This document shows, in pieces, positions 8,290-16,021 of a DNA stretch of 36,633 bases. Each line of letters starts with the position of its first letter. Position 1 is the first letter of the stretch. The position numbers and the translations under genes are program-made. Location of the stretch: the NCBI GenBank assembly GCA_013824215.1, contig PNNM01000003.1, positions 1 through 36,633 of the forward strand, in the 5' to 3' direction. Source of the stretch: Coriobacteriaceae bacterium (lineage in GTDB: Bacteria > Actinomycetota > Coriobacteriia > Anaerosomatales > D1FN1-002). The notes below the pieces were generated by a model, which was not told where the DNA came from, made no database searches, and worked only from the letters and a program-made list of their open reading frames with translations.

Positions 8290-9801
8290 CTACATACCCG
8301 CGGGCTTGACGCCCAGGATCCGGCAGGTCTGCTCATCGAGGCCGATGGCCCGCAGGCGCTCGCGCGAGCCGCGCAGAGACTCGACCGCGTTGACGCCGAG
8401 CGCGCCCAGGATCTCCTGCACCTCGTGGCTCCACGCGGAGACGAGGTTGACCAGCCGCTCGGCGCCCCACTCGGGATCGACGCGGCGGGTCAGTTCCGGC
8501 TTCTGCGTGGTGAGCCCCCACGAGCAGCAGCCGGTGTGACAGCCCTGGCACATGTGACAGCCGAGCGCCATCAGAGTCGCGCTGCCGATCGCCACCACGT
8601 CGGCGCCGAGCGCGATGGCCTTGGCCACGTCCGCCGAGGAGCGGATGGAGCCGGCCGCGATGATCGAGGCCTGGTTCCGGATGCCCTCGTCGCGGAGGCG
8701 CTGGTCCACCACGGCCACGGCGATCTCCACCGGGATGCCGATGTTGTCGCGGATGACCTGGGGCGCAGCGCCCGTGCCGCCTCGGAATCCGTCGAGGTAG
8801 ACGTAGTCTGCGCCCGCGCGCACGATGCCGCTCGCGATGGCGGCCACGTTGTGCACGGCCGCGATCTTCACGCCCACCGGCTTGTAGCCGGAGGCCTCTT
8901 TCAGCGAGTAGATGAGCTGGCGCAGGTCCTCGATGGAGTAGATGTCGTGGTGCGGCGCCGGCGAGATGGCGTCGGTGCCCTGCGGGATCATGCGCGTGGA
9001 GGAGACCTGCCGGTCGATCTTCTCGCCGGGCAGGTGCCCGCCGATGCCGGGCTTCGCGCCCTGGCCGACCTTGATCTCGATCGCGGCACCGCGGTTCAGG
9101 TACTCGGGATCCACTCCGAAGCGGCCCGAGGCGACCTGCACGATGACGTTGCCGGCATACGGGTAGAGGTCGGCGTGCAGCCCGCCCTCGCCGGTGTTCA
9201 TCAGAGTGCCGAGGCGCGTGGCCGCCATCGCCAGCGACTTGTGGACGTTCAGCGACACCGAACCGTAGCTCATCGGCGAGAAGATGATCGGCGTCGCCAG
9301 CTCGACGTTGTTGGTCATGCCGGCACCCTCGGCGAGCCGATAGCCTCCGTCGCCGTCGGACTCCACCGACACCGAGTCGGGCTTGCGGCCGAGGTAGGTC
9401 CGCAGCTCCATCGGCTCGCGCAGCGGGTCGATCGACGGGTTCGTGACCTGGCAGGCGTCGAGCACGAGGTGGTCGAAGATGCTCTGGTACGGCTTGTCGT
9501 TGCCCATGCCGGTCAGGAGCACGCCGCCGGTCTCGGCCTGCTTCCAGATCGACTTGCGCGCCGCATCGGACCAGTTGTCGTTGGTCTTCATGGCCAGGTC
9601 GTTCTTCTTGATGGTGATGCAGTGCGCCGGGCAGTACGTCACGCAGCGGTGGCACGCGCGGCACTTCGCGTCATCGGGCAGCGGGCGCTCGTTGAAGGCG
9701 TAGACGCCCCACCCGCACTGCTGAACACAGCGCCCGCACTTGTGGCACTTGTCGTAGTCGATGTCGACCTTGAACTCGGGCTGTATCAGTGTCTGCGGCA
9801 T
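8290..9801 (-). CDS. Glutamate synthase FMN-binding subunit with ferredoxin domain
   Basis: The 503-residue protein is the central synthase unit, which makes glutamate from 2-oxoglutarate and channelled ammonia. Residues about 15-65 are a 2x[4Fe-4S] ferredoxin module (CHKCGRCVQQC and CRACHRCVTYC). The FMN barrel follows, with TGEGGLHAD, KVGQGAKPGIGGHLPG, SPAPHHDIYSIEDL, YLDGFRGGTGAAP and AAGSIRSS. The cysteine cluster CHMCQGCHTGCC near 425-440 is where the family holds its 3Fe-4S centre. The fused ferredoxin is the archaeal-type arrangement and suggests electrons enter from ferredoxin or a partner iron-sulfur protein, because no GltD-like NADPH subunit is present. The ATG at 9801 directly precedes the ferredoxin motif. 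The 2-nt gap to the upstream gene indicates coupling. Confidence 0.93.
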   Translation of the reverse strand: MPQTLIQPEFKVDIDYDKCHKCGRCVQQCGWGVYAFNERPLPDDAKCRACHRCVTYCPAHCITIKKNDLAMKTNDNWSDAARKSIWKQAETGGVLLTGMGNDKPYQSIFDHLVLDACQVTNPSIDPLREPMELRTYLGRKPDSVSVESDGDGGYRLAEGAGMTNNVELATPIIFSPMSYGSVSLNVHKSLAMAATRLGTLMNTGEGGLHADLYPYAGNVIVQVASGRFGVDPEYLNRGAAIEIKVGQGAKPGIGGHLPGEKIDRQVSSTRMIPQGTDAISPAPHHDIYSIEDLRQLIYSLKEASGYKPVGVKIAAVHNVAAIASGIVRAGADYVYLDGFRGGTGAAPQVIRDNIGIPVEIAVAVVDQRLRDEGIRNQASIIAAGSIRSSADVAKAIALGADVVAIGSATLMALGCHMCQGCHTGCCSWGLTTQKPELTRRVDPEWGAERLVNLVSAWSHEVQEILGALGVNAVESLRGSRERLRAIGLDEQTCRILGVKPAGM

Positions 9802-9803
9802 GG

Positions 9804-11036
9804 CTAGCTCACCTCGACGGTCTCTTCGGCGCACGAGAACTCGGTGCCGGTGACGGCGCACGATAGCGCGGACGGTGACAGGTGCAGGTCGCCGTGGATC
9901 GGCCAGTCCATGCCGGAGACGCGAGCGATGGTGGGCTCGCCGGCCTTCGGCATCCAGACGCGGTCGGGCTCCGGCATGACTGCGCGGATGGCGCTCTCCT
10001 CGGAGGCGACCATCAGCACGCTGCCGGTGCGCGCGGCCACGAGCGGGCGCAGCTTGATGCGGTCGTTCAGCGCCACCATGCCGCCGTTGAAGCCGAGCAC
10101 GATGGCGAAGGGGCCGTTCAGCATGCCCGGGCCGTAGACGGCGCGCAGCGAGCGCAGAAGAGCCTGCTCGTCTTCCGGCATCCGGTCGATCTCGGTCCAC
10201 AGCGGGCTCGCGAGCGCCTTGCAGGCCAGCTCGAGCGGGAGCTTGTGGCGGCGCAGCATCAGGTCGAACAGGTAGGCGGCCACCTCGGTGTCCGTGCCCA
10301 GCGTGCACTTGTAGCCGAACGCCTCGAGATAGCGGCTGTTGATGCCGTAGCTCGAGATCTCGCCGTTGTGCACGATCGACCAGTCGAGCAGCGTGAAGGG
10401 GTGCGCGCCGCCCCACCAGCCCGGCGTGTTGGTCGGGAAGCGGTTGTGGCCGACCCAGGTGTGCGCCGAGTACTCCTCGAGGCGGTAGTAGTGCGCGATC
10501 TCCTCGGGATAGCCCACGCCCTTGAAGGCACCCATGTTCTTGCCCGACGAGGCCACGAACGCGCCGTCGACGGTGCCGTTGATGAGCATGACGGCGTGCA
10601 CGACGAAGTCCTCGGCGCTCTCGTCTCCTGCGTGGAGCTTGTCGGCGTCGGGGCGCAGGAAGTAGCGCCACAACAGCGGGGCGTCGTCGATGCCCTTGAC
10701 CGCGCGCGTCGGCATCGGCTCGGCGAGGTCCACGGCGAAGAAGCGCCCGAGGACCTCCTCGGCGTTCTGCCGCGCTGCGGTGTCGGCGTACATCATGTGG
10801 AAGCAGAAGTGGTCCGCGAACTCGGGGTAGATGCCGTAGCCGGCGAATCCGCCACCGAGCCCGTTGCCGCGGTCGTGCTGTATGGCCAGCGCGCGGATCG
10901 CGATCTCGCCGCCCATGAGCGAACCGGACTCGTCGCAGATGCCCATCAGGCCGCAGCCCCCGTGGATCTTGAACGGCGACTCCTCGCGGAAGCGGCGGGG
11001 GTCGAAGTCCCTGACTGCGTCGATGTCGTACGGCAC
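9804..11036 (-). CDS. Glutamate synthase glutaminase subunit (class II amidotransferase)
   Basis: This roughly 410-residue protein hydrolyses glutamine and feeds ammonia to the FMN subunit. The likely nucleophile is the Cys in IHGGCGLMGICD, about 30 residues from the N-terminus. A leader would have to be removed for it to become the N-terminal Cys that class II enzymes need. Other amidotransferase marks are VGHNRFPTN, PFTLLDWSIVHNGEIS, TDTEVAAYLFD and NGPFAIVLGFNGG. I place the start at GTG 11036 because GAGGAG lies 8 nt upstream. A GTG at 11045 that overlaps the preceding stop is the alternative and adds three residues. It is the second gene of the four-gene operon. Confidence 0.9.
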   Translation of the reverse strand: MPYDIDAVRDFDPRRFREESPFKIHGGCGLMGICDESGSLMGGEIAIRALAIQHDRGNGLGGGFAGYGIYPEFADHFCFHMMYADTAARQNAEEVLGRFFAVDLAEPMPTRAVKGIDDAPLLWRYFLRPDADKLHAGDESAEDFVVHAVMLINGTVDGAFVASSGKNMGAFKGVGYPEEIAHYYRLEEYSAHTWVGHNRFPTNTPGWWGGAHPFTLLDWSIVHNGEISSYGINSRYLEAFGYKCTLGTDTEVAAYLFDLMLRRHKLPLELACKALASPLWTEIDRMPEDEQALLRSLRAVYGPGMLNGPFAIVLGFNGGMVALNDRIKLRPLVAARTGSVLMVASEESAIRAVMPEPDRVWMPKAGEPTIARVSGMDWPIHGDLHLSPSALSCAVTGTEFSCAEETVEVS

Positions 11037-11041
11037 TGCGA

Positions 11042-12361
11042 TCACTCCTCGTCCATCAGGCGGGCGATGACGTCGCCGCCGGACACGGGCAAAGGCGAAA
11101 GGCCGAGCTTGGCGCGGGCGCCCTCCTTGGGCTTGCCGAGCGCTCCGGTCTCGAGGAAGGTGCGGTACGCCGAGGCCACGGACTCGGGTCCGGCCTCGGC
11201 GGCCATGGCGATCTCCTTCAGCTTCCGGAACGCCTCCGCCATGCCGATGTGGCTGTGGCACAGCTCCTGGCACGTGTAGCACTCGAGGCACTTCCACAGC
11301 TGCCCAGCGGCGACCACCTCGTCGATCTCGCCGCGCAGGAGCTGGCCGATGACCTCGGTGGGCTGGAACTCGCCGTCGACGGTACACACCGGGCAGTCGT
11401 CCTTGCACGCCTGGCAGGCGTAGCACTTGCCGAGGAGCGCGACGTCGAAGTCCTTCGCGATGCGCTCCTTGTCCGAGGCGCGCGCTCCCCACTTGGCCAG
11501 GAACGGCTCGACGGAGACGCGGTGCATGTCCAGGCCGATCTCCTCGGGTGTGTGGCCCATGCCGAGCGCGATGAGCTCGGAGAGGAAGAAGACGGGGACG
11601 TGGATGTCCTCGTTGGCGCGCTGGAGCGCGGCCTGGTTCAGGTCGAACTGCTGGAAGCAGCTCGGGCAGACCACCACGAGGGCGTCGACCTCCTCGCGTT
11701 TGAGGTCCTCGAGCTTGCGGCGGCAGAACGCCAGCGCGCCCTCACGCTCGCCCACACGGTCGAGCGCGCCGCCGCAGCACTGCATCTTGGTGGGGTAGTC
11801 GACGACCTTGGCGCCCAGCGCGGTCACGAACTGCTCGACCTTGACCGGGTGCAGCGGGTCGTCCCAGCGCACCGCCGGTTGCGGGCGCAGCAGATGGCAG
11901 CCGTAGTGGACGGCCACGCGCATCCCCCAGAACGGCTTCGTGATCCTGGACGCCACGAGCGCGCTGCCGAGCTCGTCGGTCAGCCACTCGGCGAAGTGCG
12001 TGATCTTGAGGTCGCCGGCGTAGTGCAGGCCCTCGGCGGCGAGCCGCTCGTTGATGCGCTCGCGCGAGCGCCAGTCGGTGGCCAAGTGGCTCGCCGCCTC
12101 GCGGAAGGTCGAGTAGCAGCCGTTGCAGGGAGTGACCACGTCGAGGCCGGCGCGCTCCACGAGCGCCAGGTTGCGGGCGGCGGTGGTGTAGAACGTCTCC
12201 TCGTCAGACGACTTCACGAGCACGCCCTCAGGGCAGCACGTGTGGCCGTCGAGCTCGTGGACGGTGGCGCCGAGGTCGGCGAACGCCAAGCGCGTCGCCT
12301 TCTCGATGAACGGGAAGCGCGCCGGGATGGTGCATCCCCAGAAGACCGCGAAGTCGTTCAT
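11042..12361 (-). CDS. HdrB-HdrC-like fused iron-sulfur oxidoreductase
   Basis: The 439-residue protein has two CCG domains followed by a two-cluster ferredoxin-like domain. CCG motif 1 is Cys10, Cys42-Cys43 and Cys79-x2-Cys82 (CX31CCX35CXXC). Motif 2 runs from the Cys of HYGCHLL through QCCGG to CPSC (CX39CCX35CXXC). These match the HdrB subunit of heterodisulfide reductase, where they hold noncubane [4Fe-4S] clusters for disulfide reduction. The C-terminal part carries CYACQACKDDC and CLECYTCQELC, as in HdrC. The B-then-C fusion is the first gene of the glutamate synthase operon. No methanogen genes are nearby, so the substrate is probably not CoM-CoB. Passing electrons to the synthase, or using another thiol/disulfide, are both inferences. 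Start ATG 12361 gives the CCG domain its natural N-terminus. Confidence 0.85.
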   Translation of the reverse strand: MNDFAVFWGCTIPARFPFIEKATRLAFADLGATVHELDGHTCCPEGVLVKSSDEETFYTTAARNLALVERAGLDVVTPCNGCYSTFREAASHLATDWRSRERINERLAAEGLHYAGDLKITHFAEWLTDELGSALVASRITKPFWGMRVAVHYGCHLLRPQPAVRWDDPLHPVKVEQFVTALGAKVVDYPTKMQCCGGALDRVGEREGALAFCRRKLEDLKREEVDALVVVCPSCFQQFDLNQAALQRANEDIHVPVFFLSELIALGMGHTPEEIGLDMHRVSVEPFLAKWGARASDKERIAKDFDVALLGKCYACQACKDDCPVCTVDGEFQPTEVIGQLLRGEIDEVVAAGQLWKCLECYTCQELCHSHIGMAEAFRKLKEIAMAAEAGPESVASAYRTFLETGALGKPKEGARAKLGLSPLPVSGGDVIARLMDEE

Positions 12362-12404
12362 ACAGCTCTGCTCTCGCCTCCGTTGCGCGTACCCGAGACG
12401 AACG

Positions 12405-12456
12405 AAAACGCCCGCCTCGGCCACGTCGATCGGGCCGGGCGAGCGCCATTGCTCGC
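12405..12456 (-). promoter_or_regulatory. Leader hairpin and overlapping terminator-like stem (candidate attenuator)
   Basis: In the leader of the hdr-glutamate synthase operon the transcript can form a 6-bp hairpin (GCGAGC/GCTCGC, 12456-12451 with 12444-12439) with the hexaloop AAUGGC. Its 3' arm overlaps the start of a second possible stem (12441-12433 with 12422-12419 and 12413-12409) followed by UUUU at 12408-12405. The second stem has a 5-nt bulge, so its strength is uncertain. An upstream hairpin (GGCACG-AAGG-CGTGCC) lies near 12470-12487. The mutual overlap is what an antitermination switch needs. Structure was judged by eye only. Confidence 0.35.
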
Positions 12457-12495
12457 TTGATGCATGGGCGGCACGCCTTCGTGCCGGTAACCGAG

Positions 12496-12504
12496 AGTCT
12501 AGCA
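12496..12504 (-). promoter_or_regulatory. Extended -10 promoter of the hdr-glutamate synthase operon
   Basis: The minus strand reads TGCTAGACT, an extended -10 of form TGnTAnnnT. A poor -35 (TTCCAA) lies 17 nt upstream. It would give a leader of about 125-130 nt before the ATG at 12361, leaving room for the leader hairpins. The same TGCTAnnnT form occurs before the LsrF-like gene and nadE in this window. Confidence 0.4.
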
Positions 12505-12596
12505 GGCGCCGTGCCGAGTTGGAAGGGGCGCGAAACGCATACGAAACGTCCGGGTGCTCGGTGCGTGGGCCCTGCCGGGCGTCGCGGGTCCGCGAG

Positions 12597-13880
12597 CTAC
12601 CGCCCCGAAGGGCTCCGTGCGCCGTAGTGCGCCGCGACGGTGGCGCCGAACGCCTCGGCACGGCGCAGCTCGGTGAAACCCATCGTGGCAGTGCACATGA
12701 CTTCGTGGGGAGGCTCCGGATTGCACACGATCCCGTACTCCTCGGCGCGCTCCCACAAAGGAGTGCCGGGCAGCACGTTGAGCGAGGAGAGCTGCACCTT
12801 GCCCGGATCGAGCGAGAGCAGGTAGTCAAGGCCGGCCGCGAGGTCGTCGGCCGTGTCGCCCGGCAGTCCGACGATGAGATCGCACTCGACGGCGATGCCC
12901 GCCTGCTTGCACGCCTCCACGCCAGCGGAGAAGCGCTCGCGATCGAACCTGCGGTTGCATCGCTCGAGCGTGGTCGCGCTCACGGTCTGGGGCCCGGTCT
13001 CGACCGAGACCACGCCGGCGCGGCGCAGGAGCGCGGCCTCCTCGGTGCCGATCCGCTCGATGTCCACCTCGATCGTGTGGAGCCGCACGCCCTGCCTCGC
13101 CCACGGCTCGAGGACGTCGCCGAGCCATTCCAGCCGCTCGCGGGTGAGATTGAAGACGGGGTCGATGAAGGACAGGCTGCGCGCTCGCCCGGAGCCGGCG
13201 ATCGCCTCGATCTCCGCCGCGACACGCTCCTGCGAGAAGTAGCGGATGCGATCGTAGCCCTTACCCTCGTAGCAGTACGCGCAACTCCTCGGACACCCGC
13301 GATACGTCTCGATGTAGGTGAGATCGCCGTGTGCTCCGAGCAGACCGCTCGCATACGGGGAGGGGATCGAGTCGAGATCCGCGATGAGCGGACGCGCGGG
13401 AGCGGAGACGACCCCGTCGTCCCGGCGGGTCGTCACGCCGTCCACGTACCACAAGCGTCCGCCATGGAGCATCGCGCCGAGCAGCTCCGCGAATGTCTCC
13501 TCGCCCTCGCCGCGCACGATCGTGTCGACGTACGGATGCGTCTCGAGTATCTGCTCGGCCATGGGACTGACCTCCGGCCCGCCCAGCACGATGTGGATCC
13601 CGGGAGACGTGCGCTTCACGATGGAGCACACCTGGTAGATATGCTGGGCGTTCCAGCACTTGACGGACATCCCGAGGACATCGGGCTCGAGCCGCAGTAT
13701 CCGATACGCCACCCACCACGGGTCCATGTCGCTGTCGAGATCCAGCGTCATGAAGCCGACGCGCCCCGCGAGCCGGGGCGCCTGCTCGGCGTACGCACGC
13801 ACGTACCCGAGGGCGAGCGACTGATGCCCGGGGGCGTTGAGGGCGACGAGCGCCACCTTCAGGTCCGGCGTCGCGCTCAT
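12597..13880 (-). CDS. B12-binding-domain radical SAM protein (B12-rSAM family)
   Basis: The 427-residue protein has an N-terminal cobalamin-binding-like Rossmann domain (about 5-140; GPEVSPMAEQILETHPYVD and VRGEGEETFAELL are typical) and a radical SAM domain from about 190. The cluster cysteines are Cys196-x3-Cys200-x2-Cys203 in RGCPRSCAYC. The family is BchE/P-methyltransferase-like and is known for methyl transfers, ring closures and oxidations. The His of DxHxxG is not evident in the first domain, so cobalamin could bind base-off without a lower His ligand. The substrate cannot be read from the sequence. Its ATG overlaps the stop of the upstream gene (ATGA, 13877-13880), tying it to the radical-SAM-like partner. 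Confidence 0.87.
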   Translation of the reverse strand: MSATPDLKVALVALNAPGHQSLALGYVRAYAEQAPRLAGRVGFMTLDLDSDMDPWWVAYRILRLEPDVLGMSVKCWNAQHIYQVCSIVKRTSPGIHIVLGGPEVSPMAEQILETHPYVDTIVRGEGEETFAELLGAMLHGGRLWYVDGVTTRRDDGVVSAPARPLIADLDSIPSPYASGLLGAHGDLTYIETYRGCPRSCAYCYEGKGYDRIRYFSQERVAAEIEAIAGSGRARSLSFIDPVFNLTRERLEWLGDVLEPWARQGVRLHTIEVDIERIGTEEAALLRRAGVVSVETGPQTVSATTLERCNRRFDRERFSAGVEACKQAGIAVECDLIVGLPGDTADDLAAGLDYLLSLDPGKVQLSSLNVLPGTPLWERAEEYGIVCNPEPPHEVMCTATMGFTELRRAEAFGATVAAHYGARSPSGR

Positions 13881-14596
13881 CTCGCCGCTCCCGCGCCGAG
13901 CAATTCCACCGGAGGCCTCGCGTAGAGCCCCTCGGCACACTCGCCGGTCCCGACCGTGCACACCCACGCGCCGGACACCATCCCCGTGTCGACGGCGGCC
14001 TCGACCCAGGGGAGCGCCTGCGATCCGAGGGATGCGCGGGACAGATCGAGCGCGATGCTGCGGACGCCGTTCTGCGCGAGGGCGAGTACGGCCCCCGGAA
14101 GCGCCTGCAGGTTGTGCGCGCAGACGGGGACGCGCCCGCAGAGGATGTGCGGTGCCGACAGCGCGTCGAACGCCTCGCCGAGCGCACGCATGCCGGCCAG
14201 CGCCCTCTCGAACGAACCGGGACGGCCGGACAGGGAGTCGTGCGTCATCGCGTCCCCAGCCAGGACCGTGACCCGGACGTGTGTCACACCCTCGTCGGCG
14301 ACCATGCTCGCGATCCCCGGCCTCGACAGCGCCTCTCCCGCGGTCACCACACACAGGCGCTCGACCCCGAGCTCCATCACCGCGTGGATCAGCCGGCCTG
14401 CTTCCGGATGCTCGAGGGGGTCCGGCCCGACAAGCGTCAGATTCGGCCCCGGGCCCGCGGACCACGCGTCGACGATACAGCGCGCCCGCTCGACGATCCG
14501 CTCGACGGGATCGTAACTGACGTCCTCTTCGGCCGAGCACCGCAGACAGGACACGGCATCGCCTGCGCCGACCGGCACGGCGCCGAACTTGATCAC
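13877..14596 (-). CDS. Radical-SAM-like protein lacking the first cluster cysteine
   Basis: I recognise a radical SAM fold, not a named family, in this 239-residue protein. LTLVGPDPLEHPEAGRLIHA sits where radical SAM enzymes have the GGEPLLHPD region. TAGEALSRPGIASMVADEG matches the TNG strand, and THDSLSGRPGSFERALAG matches the classic HDxLRGxPGSF segment. The cluster motif, however, is Asp13-x3-Cys17-x2-Cys20 (GDAVSCLRC), with Asp where the first Cys should be. It is also short, with no C-terminal SPASM cysteines apparent. It may be a partner or scaffold for the B12 radical SAM protein it overlaps, or an enzyme with an unusual ligand. The GTG start at 14596 follows GGGAG by 9 nt. No later start would keep the cysteine pair. 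Confidence 0.7.
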   Translation of the reverse strand: MIKFGAVPVGAGDAVSCLRCSAEEDVSYDPVERIVERARCIVDAWSAGPGPNLTLVGPDPLEHPEAGRLIHAVMELGVERLCVVTAGEALSRPGIASMVADEGVTHVRVTVLAGDAMTHDSLSGRPGSFERALAGMRALGEAFDALSAPHILCGRVPVCAHNLQALPGAVLALAQNGVRSIALDLSRASLGSQALPWVEAAVDTGMVSGAWVCTVGTGECAEGLYARPPVELLGAGAAR

Positions 14597-14783
14597 TCGA
14601 AAGACTCCCAGCCTCGGAGGGAACACGTCACGAGAGGCCGAAGATGGGCGAACGACCCCTATGTTACACGGGCGGCCGGCTGCCTGCGCCAGCTTTGGAA
14701 GCGACGCGGCCGGTCCGTGTCCCCGTTCGCTGCAGCGGGTAAGAGCCGTCATGGACACGGGCGCCCGTGACAGGGAGGCGGCC

Positions 14784-15614
14784 ATGGGAAGCGACACGCT
14801 CGTCATCGCGCAGTTCTCGGACTTCCACTGCGGGGACGCGAGGTTCGACCCCCGCCTCATGCGGGCGGTTGTCGACGAGATCGTCGAGCTGTTACCGGAC
14901 CTGGTCGTGGTACCGGGGGACCTCACCGAGCAGGGCTATCTCGACCAGTTCGTCGACGCGCGCAGCTGGCTGGAGCAGCTCGAGTGTCCGAACGTGGTCA
15001 TCGTCCCGGGCAACCACGACGCCCGCAACGTCGGCTTCATGCACTTCGAGACGCTGTTCGGCCAGCGGTTCTCGAGCACGCTCCTGCCGTACGGCGAGGG
15101 AGGCGCGCGCGCGGCGCGCGTCGTGGCCGTCGACTCCAGCCGGCCCGATCTGAACCAAGGCGAGATCGGGCGGGACCGCTACCGGTGGCTGTTCGACCAG
15201 CTGACCGAGGAGGACGACGCGGTCCGGATGCTCGTGATGCACCATCACCTCGTCAGTGTCCCGGGCACGGGGCGAGAGCGGAACATCCTCTGGGACGCCG
15301 GCGACGTGCTGCAGATACTCTCCGAGTGCCGCACCGACCTCGTGCTCGCCGGACACAAGCACGTGCCGTACGTGTGGCAGGTCAACGGCATCGTCATCGC
15401 CACGAGCGGGACCGCCGCCACGCGACGGACGCGCGGCCGCACGCCGCCGTCGTTCAACATCGTGCGAGTCACGCCGGAGGAGATACGCGTGACCATGCGC
15501 AACACCGGTCAGTCCACGGGGCGCGAGACGGTGTTCCCACGGCGACCTGAGATCGCGGTCGGCGGCACCGCTCGACGGGGCGCGACCGAACCGGGCGTGG
15601 CGATGAAACTGTAG
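14784..15614 (+). CDS. Calcineurin-like metallophosphoesterase
   Basis: The 276-residue protein carries all five metal-binding blocks of the family: SDFHCGD (Asp13, His15), PGDLTEQG (Asp46), PGNHDAR (Asn77, His78), MHHHL and GHKH. It resembles the CpdA/Icc branch (cyclic nucleotide or phosphodiester hydrolases), but the substrate is not determined. The last 45 residues are Arg/Thr rich and probably disordered. Start ATG 14784 has AGGGAGG 5 nt upstream; an ATG at 14751 is a weaker choice. It is divergent from the radical SAM pair with about 190 bp between. I found no convincing -35/-10 there. Confidence 0.88.
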   Translation: MGSDTLVIAQFSDFHCGDARFDPRLMRAVVDEIVELLPDLVVVPGDLTEQGYLDQFVDARSWLEQLECPNVVIVPGNHDARNVGFMHFETLFGQRFSSTLLPYGEGGARAARVVAVDSSRPDLNQGEIGRDRYRWLFDQLTEEDDAVRMLVMHHHLVSVPGTGRERNILWDAGDVLQILSECRTDLVLAGHKHVPYVWQVNGIVIATSGTAATRRTRGRTPPSFNIVRVTPEEIRVTMRNTGQSTGRETVFPRRPEIAVGGTARRGATEPGVAMKL

Positions 15615-15661
15615 CGCGCCCCGACATGACGGCGCGTCTTCCGACGACTCGCGCGTCGCCC

Positions 15662-15726
15662 TTGACGAACGCGCGCCGTGGTAATACCTTCGATACCACT
15701 TCCGATACTACCCGAGGTGATACCGT
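15662..15726 (+). promoter_or_regulatory. Promoter/operator region of the vapBC pair
   Basis: A TTGACG (15662-15667) is followed by TAATAC (15682-15687) at a short 14-nt spacing. From there to the start codon, GATACC-like words recur about every 11 bases: TAATACC, GATACCA, GATACTACC and GATACC. The regular helical phasing suggests a binding array for the ribbon-helix-helix antitoxin and hence autoregulation. The Shine-Dalgarno GAGGTG lies inside the array. Confidence 0.4.
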
Positions 15727-16021
15727 GGCCAAGACCACGATCTCCGTGCCGGACGCCTTGCTCGCCGACATCGATCGTCGGGCGGCTGACAGCGGCATGA
15801 CTCGCAGCGGCTTCGTCCAGGAGGCCGCCGCTCGCTACATCACCACCCTCGACGAGGAGCAGACACGGCTCGAGCGCGAGAAGCGCATCAGCAAGGCGAT
15901 CGAGGGTATGCGCGAGATCGCCGAGCACATGCCGCCCGGCACCGACGGCACCGCGATCATCCGGCACTTCCGTGACCTGCCCGAGCCGTGGCTCACGCCA
16001 CACAAGGACGCCGACGAATGA
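15725..16021 (+). CDS. VapB-like ribbon-helix-helix antitoxin
   Basis: The 98-residue protein has an N-terminal ribbon-helix-helix DNA-binding domain: beta strand KTTISVPDALLADIDRRA, then DSGMTRSGFVQEAAARYI. The charged helical tail (about 45-98) would wrap the toxin. The GTG start at 15725 follows GAGGTG by 5-6 nt and sits at the natural start of the RHH strand. Its stop overlaps the toxin ATG. Pair and fold point to VapB neutralising the PIN-domain toxin and repressing its own promoter. Confidence 0.8.
   Translation: MAKTTISVPDALLADIDRRAADSGMTRSGFVQEAAARYITTLDEEQTRLEREKRISKAIEGMREIAEHMPPGTDGTAIIRHFRDLPEPWLTPHKDADE

Noticed and set aside
8425..9807. Plus-strand open frame of 460 codons opposite the FMN subunit
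   Set aside because: It is an antisense shadow of a strongly conserved gene and its composition is Val/His/Arg/Asp-biased without motifs.
9804..11492. Longer versions of the glutaminase and FMN-subunit genes running into upstream genes
   Set aside because: The extra N-terminal parts are out-of-frame readings of neighbouring genes; the Shine-Dalgarno and domain starts fix shorter proteins.
12362..12500. Known riboswitch class (for example glutamine) in the glutamate synthase leader
   Set aside because: The hairpins do not match a riboswitch consensus I know; only a generic attenuator or ANTAR-type target is suggested.
11249..13925. Plus-strand frames over the Hdr-like and radical SAM genes
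   Set aside because: These are antisense shadows; the minus-strand genes have intact catalytic motifs and operon spacing.
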